A stretch of DNA of 64,000 nucleotides from Burkholderiaceae bacterium. GTDB lineage: Bacteria; Pseudomonadota; Gammaproteobacteria; Burkholderiales; Burkholderiaceae_C. A program made the position numbers and the translations under genes. How positions within the stretch are numbered: the first letter of the stretch is position 1; each line of letters opens with the position of its first letter. The DNA is taken from contig JACKLI010000001.1 in the NCBI GenBank assembly GCA_024235995.1, positions 496,001 to 560,000 on the forward strand, in the 5' to 3' direction. Positions 42,679 through 51,876 of the stretch are shown here, in pieces. The notes under the pieces were generated by a model, which was given only the letters and a program-made list of their open reading frames with translations, was not told the DNA's origin and did no database searches.

Positions 42679-43179
42679 CTAGAACATCGCCACCCGGATC
42701 CACTGCGCGATCAGCGCGGGCTTGTCCTCGCCGTCGATCTCCACCGTGATGTCGTAGACGAGTTCCGTGCGGCTGCCGTCTTCCTTCGTCTTTGCGCTCG
42801 CCAGCACGAAGGCGCCGCGCACGCGGCTGCCCACGCGCACGGGCGCGACGAAGCGCACCTTGTTCAGGCCGTAGTTCATGCCCATGGTGGACTCCTGCAC
42901 GCGAGGCAGCACCTCGTAGGCCATCGTCGGGATCAGCGACAGCGTGAGGAAGCCATGCGCGATCGTGCTGCCCACCGGCGACTTCGCCGCGCGCTCGGGG
43001 TCCACATGCAGCCAGTTGTGGTCGTTGGTGAGCGTGGCGAAGCGGTCGATCATGGCCTGGTCGATCGCGATCCAGCGCGAGTGCACGGGTTCGCCACCGA
43101 CGCCCGCCACGATGTCCGTGATGGGCGCTTCGGTCAGCGCGTGGGCGAGTTTCCCGATCGAGTCGACGGCGTCGTTCAT
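42679..43179 (-). CDS. MaoC-type (R)-specific enoyl-CoA hydratase
   Basis: This 166-residue single hot-dog protein has the catalytic D-x4-H motif as Asp53 and His58 (TNDHNWLHVD), followed by PVGSTIAHGFLTLSLI. It hydrates trans-2-enoyl-CoA to (R)-3-hydroxyacyl-CoA. The start overlaps the CoA-transferase stop (ATGA 43176-43179). It is the last gene of operon copy B and has no counterpart in copy A. Confidence 0.88.
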   Translation of the reverse strand: MNDAVDSIGKLAHALTEAPITDIVAGVGGEPVHSRWIAIDQAMIDRFATLTNDHNWLHVDPERAAKSPVGSTIAHGFLTLSLIPTMAYEVLPRVQESTMGMNYGLNKVRFVAPVRVGSRVRGAFVLASAKTKEDGSRTELVYDITVEIDGEDKPALIAQWIRVAMF

Positions 43180-44477
43180 GCAAGGGCCTCCTGTTTGCGT
43201 TGCGTTGCGCCCTGCGCGCCGAAGACGCCGGCGGCGGCGAGTTCAGCCAGGCGTGCGTCGTCCATGCCGAGCAGGTCGCGCAGCACCTCGTGCGTGTGCG
43301 CGCCGAGCGCGGGCGCCGCGACGGGGTCGACCACCGGCGTGTCCGACAGGCGCGCGGGCGGCGTGAGATTGGGCACCCACCCTGCCACGGGGTGCGGGAT
43401 GCGCGTGACGAGCCCGCGCGCGGCGGCCTCGGGCGAGTGCAGCGCCTGCGCGAGCGTGCGCACTTCGCCGCTCGGGATGGCGAGCTCGCGGAACTTCGCG
43501 CGCCAGTGCGCCCAGGGCTGCTTCGCGAATGCGTCGATCAGGATGGCGAAGAGCGCGTCGCGGTTCGCCATGCGGCCGGCGCGCCCTTCGAAGCGCGGGT
43601 CGGTCGCGAGCTGCGGCATGCCGATGGCCACGGTGAGCCGCTGGAAGATCTTGTCGTTGCCGCTGTTCACGTAGAACGCGACGTCCGACGCGCGGAACAC
43701 GCCGGAGGGCGACGTGTCGGGGCTGGTGTTGCCGTTGCGCTTCGGCTCCATGCCGGCGAACAGGTACTGCATGGGCGCGTAGGCCGTCATGGCGATGGCG
43801 CTGTCGAAGAGCGCCACCTCGCAATACTGGCCCGCGCCCGTGTGGTGCCGCGCCATCAGCGCCGCCAGCACGGTGTTGCACACCATGAGCGAGGTGCCCA
43901 TGTCCATCACCGGGGACAGCGCGCGCACGCCTTCGCGGTCGGCGTAGCCGTTCATCGAGATGAAGCCGCTTTCGGCCTGCACGATCGGGTCGAACCCCGG
44001 CCGGTCGGCGAACTCGCCGTCGCGGCTGTACGCGGGCACCGAGCAGTACACGAGCCGCGGGTTGATCGCGCGGCAGGTCTCCCAGTCGAGCCCGAAGCGC
44101 TGCATCACGCCGGTGGAGAAGTTCTCCACGAGCACGTCGCTCTTTGCGACCAGTTCCTTCACCACGTCCAGGGCGCGCGGGTTCTTGAGGTCCAGCGCGA
44201 TGCTGCGCTTGTTGCGGTTGGCGAAGAAGAACGACGACCCCTGTGCGGGCATCTGCGCATCCACGGGCGGGTAGTGGCGGAAGTCGTCGCCCTTGCCGGG
44301 CGTTTCGATCTTGAGCACGTCCGCGCCGAAGTCGGCCAGCATCATCGTGGCGTAGGGGCCGGCGATGAAATGGCTGAAGTCGAGCACGCGGATGCCGCCG
44401 AGGGCCGTGGGAGCACCGGGCTTGCGCGCAGGCGCCGTGGGGAATTCGTTCGCAAAGTCTTGCAGGCGTGGGTACAT
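43176..44477 (-). CDS. Class III (CaiB/BaiF) CoA-transferase
   Basis: This 433-residue protein has the family III start LGGIRVLDFSHFIAGPYATMMLADFGADVLKIE, split by no gap, and the catalytic aspartate Asp192 in SPVMDMGTS. These enzymes move CoA between a donor thioester and a free acid through an aspartyl-CoA intermediate. ATG 44477 is chosen; longer frames upstream are antisense to the MFS gene. It gives the operon a third route to CoA activation next to two synthetases. Confidence 0.92.
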   Translation of the reverse strand: MYPRLQDFANEFPTAPARKPGAPTALGGIRVLDFSHFIAGPYATMMLADFGADVLKIETPGKGDDFRHYPPVDAQMPAQGSSFFFANRNKRSIALDLKNPRALDVVKELVAKSDVLVENFSTGVMQRFGLDWETCRAINPRLVYCSVPAYSRDGEFADRPGFDPIVQAESGFISMNGYADREGVRALSPVMDMGTSLMVCNTVLAALMARHHTGAGQYCEVALFDSAIAMTAYAPMQYLFAGMEPKRNGNTSPDTSPSGVFRASDVAFYVNSGNDKIFQRLTVAIGMPQLATDPRFEGRAGRMANRDALFAILIDAFAKQPWAHWRAKFRELAIPSGEVRTLAQALHSPEAAARGLVTRIPHPVAGWVPNLTPPARLSDTPVVDPVAAPALGAHTHEVLRDLLGMDDARLAELAAAGVFGAQGATQRKQEALA

Positions 44478-44509
44478 GGTCGTGTGGTTCGAGGTCTTGG
44501 TTTGCTGGT

Positions 44510-45691
44510 TCAGGCCGCCAGGGCATGCATGCGGGCAAGGCGCGTTGCCAGCGCGCTCCCGGCCATGGCCACGAGCATGGCGGCCAGCGCGGCCCAGTGC
44601 AGCGCGTCCCAGCGGCCAAGTGCGATCAGCGCCGCGCCGATGGCGCTGCCGGCAGCCTGGCCGCCGTAGATCGCGGAGGTGTTGAGTGCGATGGATGCGG
44701 ACGCGAGCTGCGGCGCGATGCCCGCGAGCCGCGCCTGCTGCGCCGAGTTGGACGCGTAGTAGCCGAGCGCCCACGGCGCGATGATGACCGCGACCAGCGC
44801 GAAGCCTGTCGCGAGCGGCCATGCTGCCAGCGTGACCGCGCTCAGGGCCAGCGATGTCATGACGGCTGCTGCCGGCCCCGTGCGGTCGACCGTGCGCGAC
44901 ATGAGCGCGTTGCCGGCCAGGCCCACCATGCCGAACCACATGAGCACCAGGCTCAGTTCCCCCGTCGAAAAGCCCACCTGCCCCTTGAGATAGGGCGCGA
45001 TGTAGGACCACAGGATGAACTGCCCCGTGCCGAACGTGAGCGTGACGGCCAGCGTGCTCATGAGCGCCGGTGAGCGCAGCGTGCGGCTCCAGGCGGCCGC
45101 GGACAGCCGCGTCGCGCGCACGCCGTCGGGCATGGTGCGCCAGATCCAGATGGCATTGATGACGCCCATCGCGCCGATGAAGGCGAAGGTGACACGCCAG
45201 CCCCAGGTGCCGCCGATCCAGGCCGCCAGCGGCACGCCCAGCACCGCGGAGCTGGAGAAGCCGAGGAAGATGAACGTGATCGCCCGCGCACGCAGCTCGG
45301 GCGGAACGAGCATGGGCACGCTGGACGCGGCCTGTGGCGTGAAGATCGCGGGCGCGATCATGGCCATCACGCGCACCGCCATCAGCGAGTCGATGCCCGG
45401 CACGGCCGCGGCCACGATGTGCAGCAGGCCGAACCACAGCGCCGCGAACGAGAGCAGGCGCCTGCGGTCCCAGCCCGCGACCACCGCCGCGCACAGCGGC
45501 GCGCCCACGGCGACCATGAGCGACGACGCGGTGATGAGCCCACCCGCGCGCGCGACGCTCACGCCGAGCGAGCTGCTGATCTCCGGCAGTGTCGCGGCCA
45601 GCCCGCTGACGCCGCAGCCGATCGCGAAGTTGCCGAAGAGCAGTGCCTTCAGGACGGGCGGCATCCTGTCCGCGTTCGATGGCGTCGTCAC
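44510..45691 (-). CDS. MFS transporter
   Basis: This 393-residue protein has about 12 predicted membrane helices and a family-typical first loop (AGWDRRRLLSFAALW). It probably imports the substrate or exports an intermediate across the inner membrane. GTG 45691 overlaps the MaoC stop as GTGA; ATG 45664 is an alternative with a weak AGG just upstream. The operon context suggests an organic-acid substrate, but the sequence does not identify it. Confidence 0.87.
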   Translation of the reverse strand: MTTPSNADRMPPVLKALLFGNFAIGCGVSGLAATLPEISSSLGVSVARAGGLITASSLMVAVGAPLCAAVVAGWDRRRLLSFAALWFGLLHIVAAAVPGIDSLMAVRVMAMIAPAIFTPQAASSVPMLVPPELRARAITFIFLGFSSSAVLGVPLAAWIGGTWGWRVTFAFIGAMGVINAIWIWRTMPDGVRATRLSAAAWSRTLRSPALMSTLAVTLTFGTGQFILWSYIAPYLKGQVGFSTGELSLVLMWFGMVGLAGNALMSRTVDRTGPAAAVMTSLALSAVTLAAWPLATGFALVAVIIAPWALGYYASNSAQQARLAGIAPQLASASIALNTSAIYGGQAAGSAIGAALIALGRWDALHWAALAAMLVAMAGSALATRLARMHALAA

Positions 45692-46116
45692 GGCAGCGGC
45701 AATTCCACGACCACGCGGCCCGGGCCCACGGTCACGCCGCGTTCCGTGCGTGACTGCATCGACAGTTCCACCAGTCCGGCGCCAGCCTCGATCCACTTGC
45801 GCTCCACAAGGCCTTCGACGGTGACGGTCTGCCCCGCCGTGTTGAACGCCTTCATCGCGAAGCCCGCGATGCTGCGGATGGTGCCGCCGGGGCCGATGTA
45901 GTCTCGCGCGCAGCGTTCCCACATGCCTTGCAGGAAGAAGGTGTTGGCGTACATGTCCGGCGCGCCGCTCGCGCGGGCGAACTCGGCGTTGTGGTGGATG
46001 GAATTGAAGTCGCGGTTCGCGCCGGCCGCCATCACGAGGCGCAGCACCGACAGCGGATAGTGCACCGGCGCGAGCGGTTCGCCTGCCGTCACGTCGTCGA
46101 AGCGGCGCTGGGTCAT
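45688..46116 (-). CDS. MaoC-type dehydratase catalytic subunit (intact copy)
   Basis: This 142-residue hot-dog protein has the catalytic pair Asp36 and His41 (RDFNSIHHN). It is the likely partner of the FAS1-like subunit encoded just upstream, forming a split two-subunit enoyl-CoA hydratase as in ChsH1-ChsH2 or HtdXY systems. ATG 46116 begins ten bases after the partner gene's stop. The first 63 bases lie in the duplicated segment; the copy A version was cut by ISL3. Confidence 0.88.
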   Translation of the reverse strand: MTQRRFDDVTAGEPLAPVHYPLSVLRLVMAAGANRDFNSIHHNAEFARASGAPDMYANTFFLQGMWERCARDYIGPGGTIRSIAGFAMKAFNTAGQTVTVEGLVERKWIEAGAGLVELSMQSRTERGVTVGPGRVVVELPLP

Positions 46117-46123
46117 GGTGTTC

Positions 46124-46197
46124 CTGTCATGCCGGACTCGACCCGGCATCGTGTGCGCTCGCGGGCCCACGACCCCGGGTCGAGCCCGGGGTGACAG
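46124..46197. repeat. Palindromic REP-like repeat, copy B
   Basis: This is the same 74-base imperfect palindrome as at 27723-27796, differing by one base (G at 46188). It overlaps the 3' end of the FAS1-like dehydratase gene. Confidence 0.75.
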
Positions 46198-46765
46198 GCT
46201 CGGCGCGCAGCACGTTGTAGCGGAAGAACGTCGTGCGCAGCAGCGCGACCCGCTCGCGGCGCTGGTTGATCACCTCGGTTTGCCAAGAGATGAAGGCGCC
46301 CTGTCCCACCCGCGTCTCTTTCGGTTTGCACGACAGCAGCAATGCGCCGCGCCTGCACAGCCGGTCGCCGACGACCACCGGCAGCAGGTAGTCCGCTTCC
46401 GCGTCGACGCCGAAGAAATGCGTGGTGGGCGGCTCCAGGCCGAAGCGCACGCCGCCGATGTGGCTGCGCGTGGGTTGCGCGTCCCGCGCCGCGTCGTCGA
46501 AGAGCGGCGAATCGCCGGGGTTCCACAGCAGGGGCATCGCGAAGCTCGCGATGGCGGTGCTCGGCACGACGATGTCCGCGTAGCCGTGCGCGCGCGCGAA
46601 GGCCGCGTCGGAATGCAGCTTCGAGTCGAGCTCGAGCGGCTCGATGTAGCGGCGCACCATGCTCGCTTCGATCGTCTCGCCCCACACCTCGGTGCGCCCC
46701 TCGCCGAAGTCGCGGCCGACGGCATCGACCATCGGCTGCCACGCGTGCGTCCAGTCGCCTTTCAC
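46127..46765 (-). CDS. FAS1-like (MaoC N-terminal type) dehydratase subunit, copy B
   Basis: This 212-residue non-catalytic hot-dog subunit differs from copy A only by proline for arginine in the repeat-encoded tail (VTPGSTRGRG). Here the catalytic partner at 45688-46116 is intact, so the pair can work. GTG 46765 overlaps the ligase stop. Confidence 0.82.
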   Translation of the reverse strand: MKGDWTHAWQPMVDAVGRDFGEGRTEVWGETIEASMVRRYIEPLELDSKLHSDAAFARAHGYADIVVPSTAIASFAMPLLWNPGDSPLFDDAARDAQPTRSHIGGVRFGLEPPTTHFFGVDAEADYLLPVVVGDRLCRRGALLLSCKPKETRVGQGAFISWQTEVINQRRERVALLRTTFFRYNVLRAEPVTPGSTRGRGPASAHDAGSSPA

Positions 46766-48246
46766 TGCAGCAGCGCCTCCAGCTCGGAGCGCACGATCTT
46801 GCCGGTGGTGCTGCGCGGCATGTCTTCGTTGCGGATGAAGCGCACCTCGCGCGGCAGCTTGTAGTTCGCGATGCGGCCGCGGCACAGCGCGACGACTTCT
46901 TCCGCCGAGAGCGTTTCGTCGCGCACGGCGACGAATGCGACGGGCACTTCGCCCCACTTCGCGTCGCGCTTGCGCACCACGGCGGCGTCGGCGATGCGCG
47001 GGGACGCGAGCAGCAGCTGTTCGATCTCGGCAGGGTAGATGTTCTCGCCGCCGGACTTGATCAGGTATTTGCGTCGGTCGACGAACTGCAGCGTGCCATC
47101 GGGCTGGCGCGTGAACACGTCGCCCGTGTGGAACCATCCCCCAGCGAAGGCTTCGGCTGTCGCCTCAGGCATGCCCCAGTAGCCGGAAAAGAGCGTGGGG
47201 CTGCGCAGCAGCAGCTCGCCGGGCTCGCCCGGTGCGACATCCTGGCCCGCCTCGTCCACCAGTCGCACGCGGCACAGCGAACTCTGGTTCTTGGCGAGGT
47301 TCTCCGGGGCGACACCCACGGGAACACGCCCGCCGCTGCCCGGCGCGGGGCCGGCTTCGGTCGATCCGAAGGTGTTGCGAAACGGTGCGTTGAACAGCCG
47401 CGTGACGTCGACGATCTGCTGGCGCGGCACGAGGTCCGCCATGCAGCCCACCGAATCCGCCGGGTGCGGACGCGTGCCTCGGCGCGCGTATTCGTCCAGC
47501 ACCTTGTCGATCATGCCGGGCATCAGCACGAACCAGCCGACGTTGTCCTCGCGCTCGCCAAGGTCGCAAAGCACGCCCACGTCGAGGCCGTCCATCACGA
47601 TCACCTTGCCGCCGCCGATGAGGGTGACGAGCATGCTGTCGGCGGAGGCCATGTGGAACATCGGCGGCCAGGCGATGAAGGTCGCGCCCCGCCGCACGCC
47701 ACGGTCCATGGTGTTGACCGCGCCGCGTGCAACGAGCGCGCGGTGGCTCACGAGCGCAGCCTTGGGTTTGCCGGTCGTGCCGCTGGTGTACAGGATGTAG
47801 AGGCCGTCCTCCGGCTCCACGACGTCGCCGTTCCCGCAGGGTGGGGTCGAAGCGAAGCGCACCCCACCGATGTCGCTTTCGAGCTCCTCGCCGATCATCG
47901 TGACCGCAACTTCGCCGAACAGCTTCACATGCTGCTCGTACCGTGGCGACACCAGCGCGATCCTCGGCGTGACGAGCGTGATGCAATGCGCGAGCTCCTC
48001 CGCCGTCTGCCGCCAGTTCATGCACGCGACGATCGCGCCGACCTTCGCGGCCGCCAGCAGGGTCAGCACGAACTCGCGCCGGTTCTCCGAGAGGATCGCC
48101 ACGCGGTCGCCTCGCGCAACGCCTTGTACGCGCAGCCACGCGGACATGCGCGCGACCTGCTCGCCGAGCTGCGCATACGTCCAGTCCCCCTGTGGCGACT
48201 GGACCGCCACGGCCTGCGGCTTGAGCGCGACCTGGTCTTCGAACAC
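46762..48246 (-). CDS. AMP-dependent acyl-CoA synthetase/ligase, copy B (5' end rearranged)
   Basis: This 494-residue ANL enzyme is the same as copy A, with YTSGTTGKPK and the C-terminal PRSTTGKIVR lysine. It has the same out-of-frame junction to a TctC fragment, so the deletion predates the duplication. GTG 48246 is the first plausible start after the junction. Confidence 0.82.
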   Translation of the reverse strand: MFEDQVALKPQAVAVQSPQGDWTYAQLGEQVARMSAWLRVQGVARGDRVAILSENRREFVLTLLAAAKVGAIVACMNWRQTAEELAHCITLVTPRIALVSPRYEQHVKLFGEVAVTMIGEELESDIGGVRFASTPPCGNGDVVEPEDGLYILYTSGTTGKPKAALVSHRALVARGAVNTMDRGVRRGATFIAWPPMFHMASADSMLVTLIGGGKVIVMDGLDVGVLCDLGEREDNVGWFVLMPGMIDKVLDEYARRGTRPHPADSVGCMADLVPRQQIVDVTRLFNAPFRNTFGSTEAGPAPGSGGRVPVGVAPENLAKNQSSLCRVRLVDEAGQDVAPGEPGELLLRSPTLFSGYWGMPEATAEAFAGGWFHTGDVFTRQPDGTLQFVDRRKYLIKSGGENIYPAEIEQLLLASPRIADAAVVRKRDAKWGEVPVAFVAVRDETLSAEEVVALCRGRIANYKLPREVRFIRNEDMPRSTTGKIVRSELEALLQ

Positions 48247-48248
48247 AT

Positions 48249-48470
48249 GCCGTTGGCGGCCGGCATCGGCTCGACCGCGACGGGCTGCCCCAGTGCAGCG
48301 GTCAGGCCCGTGCCGATCATGCGCGCGATCATGTCCGATGCGCCGCCGGCGGCGTTCGTCACGATGATGCGGATGGGGCGGCTCGGATAGCGGTCCTGCG
48401 CCCATGCGCCAGGAACGGCAGCCGCCGCGAAGGCGGCCAGGGCGTTGCGTCGATTCATCTGCATCGTCAT
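48249..48470 (-). pseudogene. TctC-type binding protein, N-terminal fragment, copy B
   Basis: Seventy-four codons with a signal peptide and the TctC YPSRPIRIIVTNAAGG segment end at the ligase junction, as in copy A. A 20-codon TctC-like C-terminal remnant (48467-48529) overlaps its start. Confidence 0.8.
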
Positions 48471-48556
48471 TCCCCGAACTTGACGGTTGTCGTTTCCATG
48501 ATGGTCTTGAGAAAGGTACGCACGTTCATAGGAGGCTTTCGTTACGTGTTTCCAGT

Positions 48557-48638
48557 GCCGCCGCGGATCCGGCTTTGCCGGTCCGCTGGGGGCGACCCCT
48601 TGAGGGGGTAGCGCCGCAGGCGCTTCGGGGGTGGGTCG
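48557..48638. repeat. Intergenic palindromic repeat, copy B
   Basis: The same GC-rich palindromic unit as at 30156-30237, between the full and the broken TctC genes. Confidence 0.5.
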
Positions 48639-48641
48639 ACC

Positions 48642-49616
48642 TCACTCGAACTTGATCGGCACGGTTTCCATGATCTTCTTGATGTCGTTCGACTCGCGCG
48701 TGGTGATGCGGGTCACTTCATCGGGCCCGGCCACTGCAAGCGGCACGGAGAACGCGACGAACTTCTCGGCCATGCCCGGTGCCGACAGGCCCTTGCGCAC
48801 GGTCTCGGTCAGCTTGGCGGCCACGTCGGCCGGCGTGCCGGGCGGCGCCCACAGCGCGAAGTTGATGTCCTGCACATAGCCCGGCACGAATTTGTTGAGC
48901 GGCACCGCGCCAGGCACCGCGGGGCTGGGCTGCGCGCTCGTCACGCCGATCACCTTGAGCTTGCCCTGCTTGATGAACTCCATCATCTGCACCGACGGCA
49001 CCATGTAGATGACCTTGGTGTCGCCGGCCAGCACCGACTGCAGCGCGGGGCCGTAGCCGCGGAAAGGCACGGTCACGAGATTGAGCTTGGCCTGCTGCGC
49101 GAGCAGCGCCATCGCCACCTCCGGCGTAGGGCCGGCGACGGCGATGTCCACGCCCTTGGCCTGCTGCTTCGCCCACGTGACGAAGCCCGGGAAGTCGTTG
49201 GCGGGAACGCTCTGGTGCACGACCAGAACACCTGGCGTCATTGCGAGGTTGGCGATCGGCGTGAGGCCCTTGACCGGGTCGAAGCTCGCGTCCTTGGTCA
49301 CCATCGGCGCCAGCACGACGGTGCCGATGGTCGTCACCAGCAGCGTATGGCCGTCAGGGGGTGCCTGCTTCACGGCCATGGTGCCGATGGAGCCGAAAGC
49401 GCCGGTCTTGTTTTCCACCACCACCGGCTGGCCGAGCAGCTCGCTCATCGACGTGGCAAGCGTGCGCGCGATCACGTCACCCGTGCCGCCGGGCGCGTAC
49501 GTGATGACGATCTTGATCGGCTTCGTGGGGAAGCCTTGCGCGTGGGCGAGAGGCGCGAGGGGCGCGAGCGCCAGCAGCGATGCCGCCAGCAAGAGGGAAC
49601 GTCGGAAGCCTTGCAT
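48642..49616 (-). CDS. Tripartite tricarboxylate transporter receptor (TctC/Bug family), copy B
   Basis: This 324-residue exported binding protein equals copy A at 30241-31215. The signal peptide ends near AHAQ. No membrane partner is encoded in the transposon. Confidence 0.9.
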   Translation of the reverse strand: MQGFRRSLLLAASLLALAPLAPLAHAQGFPTKPIKIVITYAPGGTGDVIARTLATSMSELLGQPVVVENKTGAFGSIGTMAVKQAPPDGHTLLVTTIGTVVLAPMVTKDASFDPVKGLTPIANLAMTPGVLVVHQSVPANDFPGFVTWAKQQAKGVDIAVAGPTPEVAMALLAQQAKLNLVTVPFRGYGPALQSVLAGDTKVIYMVPSVQMMEFIKQGKLKVIGVTSAQPSPAVPGAVPLNKFVPGYVQDINFALWAPPGTPADVAAKLTETVRKGLSAPGMAEKFVAFSVPLAVAGPDEVTRITTRESNDIKKIMETVPIKFE

Positions 49617-49662
49617 GAGAGAGTCTCCAGGATGAGGATCTAGTTGGAATGAAACAGCCGGA

Positions 49663-51876
49663 TCAACGAGGCAGGTCCAGCCCTCGCAGCGCGATCAGGG
49701 TGCGCTGGATCTCGTTGGTGCCGCCACCGATCGTGTAAAGCAGCGCATCGCGCACGCCGTACTCGAACACGCTGTCGCACAGCGCGCCTTGCGCGCCCTC
49801 GGCGAGCGTGGCGCCGGGGCCGAGCAGGTCGAACGCCGTCTCGGACAGGCGCTCCATCAGCTCGCTCGCGTACACCTTCAGCATGGCGGCCTGCCACAGC
49901 GGCACCTCGCCCTGCTCCACCACCTGCGCGGTGCGCACGGCGAGCAGGCGCGACGCCTCGATCTCCGCGCCCAGCCCGCCGATGCGGTCGAGCACCAGCG
50001 GGTCGCTGCGCAGCGAAGCGTCGGCCTTCACGTGCGCGAGCAGCTTGTCGAAGTAACCCCGCGCACGTGCGCCGATCGCGCCCACCGTCTCGCGCTCGAA
50101 GGCGAGTGCATCGGTGATGAGCTTCCAGCCGCCGTTCTCCGGCCCGACGAGCGCGTCGGCGGGCAGCTTCACGTCATCGAAGAACACCACGTTCGCGCGG
50201 TGGCCGTTGAGGCCGCTCATGGGCTGGATCGTGATGCCGGGCGTGTCCAGCGGCACAAGGAAGACGCTGATGCCGCCGTGCCGCTGGTTGGCCGGGTCGG
50301 TGCGCGCGGCCAGCCACACGTATTGCGAGAACCCGGCGGTCGACGTGAATATCTTCTGACCGTTCACCACCCAGCCGCCGTCCTCGGTGCGCTTCGCGGA
50401 TGTTCTGATGCCCGCGAGGTCGGAGCCGTGGTCCGGCTCGCTGTAGCCGAGGGCGATCGAGATGTCGCCGCGCGCGATGCCGGGCAGGAAGAACGCCTTC
50501 TGCGCGTCGCTGCCGTGGATGACGAGCGTCGGGCCGATCATGTTGGCCGAGGTGTTGTGGAAGGTGACGGGCGCCTCCGCGTAGGCCATCTCCTCCTCGA
50601 AGGCGAGATGTTCGAAGGCCGTGCGTCCCTGTCCGCCGTAGGCCTTGGGCCAGTTGACGCCGAGCCAGCCCTTGGCGCCCACCTTGCGGCTGAAGTCCTG
50701 ACGCGCCTTGCGGTGATTCACCGGGAGCGCATACGTTTCGGGCGGATAGGCATGGTCCCAGTTGTGCGCCAGCCACTCGCGCACCTCGGCGCGGAAGGCA
50801 TCGGCCGCCGGCGTGAGCGCCATGTCGGGGACGGCGCCGCGTTCGAGCAGCAGGGCCGCGACGTCGCGCCGGGCCTGCTGCACGCCACCGAGCCGCGTGA
50901 GGTCGCCGTGGATGCGGCGGAAGTGGCGCGGCAGCTCGTGCTCGTCCCAGAACGAAATGCCGCCGAAGCCGTGATGCAGTTCGCGCACCACGTCGCGCAG
51001 CAGCTGGCCCGCATTCGCGGCCGCGACGGCGGCGCTGTAGGCGCGCTCGTGCTGCGATGCACGGCCCGCCGCGACGAGCGCGAGCCGGCAGATCTCCACG
51101 CTGGTGAAGCAGTTCGCGAGCTTGTGCTGGATGGCCTGGTAGCTGCCGATCTTGTGGCCGAACTGCGAGCGCACCTTGGCGTAGTCGGTCAGCAGCTCCA
51201 GGCCATAGCCCGCCGAACCCGTGGCGCGTGCTGCAAGCAGCAGGCGCATCAGGGGCGTGAGCGTGCCGACGTCGAACGACGTGGTGACGCGCTGGAACGT
51301 GTCCACCCGCGTGAAGCGCAGCTGCGACAGGGGCGGCACGTTCAGGCCGGGCGTGGCATCGATCGCGAGCCCCGCGGCCTCGCGCGGCACGATCGCGATT
51401 TCGCCTTTGCCGGTCGCGACGAGAAAGTGCGTGGCGATGGCGCCGTGCTCGACGAAGGAGACGGTGCCATCGAGTGTGGCCCCATCCGTCACCCTGCCGC
51501 CGTGCGGATCGGCCGCCCACGCGACGATGGCCTCGCCCGACTGCACGCTTGCCAGCAGTTGCGCGGCCGCCTCGCCCTGCGCCTGGGCGAGCACCGCGTT
51601 CGCGAGCACCGCATCCGCCAGCGGCAGCGGGCAGGCCGCACGGCCGAGTTCCTGCATCAGCACGATGGACGCGGCAAGTCCCATCTCGTCCTGCGACGGC
51701 GCGAGCGCAGTCCAGCCCTGCAGCGCGGCCTTGCGCCACATGTCCTTCAGCGCGGCCGCGTCCTTCGCAGCGGCGACGGCGCGCGATGCGGGCCAGGCGT
51801 CCTGCAGCAGGCCGCGCGCCGAATCGCGCACGAGGACGAGGTCCTCGCTCTCCACCAGGGGAAGGGCCTCGCTCAT
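49663..51876 (-). CDS. Double-length acyl-CoA dehydrogenase (FadE34-like fusion), copy B
   Basis: This 737-residue two-unit dehydrogenase has the same sequence as copy A (31262-33475). It overlaps the upstream hydratase gene by four bases (51873-51876). Confidence 0.9.
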   Translation of the reverse strand: MSEALPLVESEDLVLVRDSARGLLQDAWPASRAVAAAKDAAALKDMWRKAALQGWTALAPSQDEMGLAASIVLMQELGRAACPLPLADAVLANAVLAQAQGEAAAQLLASVQSGEAIVAWAADPHGGRVTDGATLDGTVSFVEHGAIATHFLVATGKGEIAIVPREAAGLAIDATPGLNVPPLSQLRFTRVDTFQRVTTSFDVGTLTPLMRLLLAARATGSAGYGLELLTDYAKVRSQFGHKIGSYQAIQHKLANCFTSVEICRLALVAAGRASQHERAYSAAVAAANAGQLLRDVVRELHHGFGGISFWDEHELPRHFRRIHGDLTRLGGVQQARRDVAALLLERGAVPDMALTPAADAFRAEVREWLAHNWDHAYPPETYALPVNHRKARQDFSRKVGAKGWLGVNWPKAYGGQGRTAFEHLAFEEEMAYAEAPVTFHNTSANMIGPTLVIHGSDAQKAFFLPGIARGDISIALGYSEPDHGSDLAGIRTSAKRTEDGGWVVNGQKIFTSTAGFSQYVWLAARTDPANQRHGGISVFLVPLDTPGITIQPMSGLNGHRANVVFFDDVKLPADALVGPENGGWKLITDALAFERETVGAIGARARGYFDKLLAHVKADASLRSDPLVLDRIGGLGAEIEASRLLAVRTAQVVEQGEVPLWQAAMLKVYASELMERLSETAFDLLGPGATLAEGAQGALCDSVFEYGVRDALLYTIGGGTNEIQRTLIALRGLDLPR

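Noticed and set aside
48247..48405. Extended N-terminus of the AMP-dependent ligase
   Set aside because: The extra residues are the TctC fragment read in the wrong frame.
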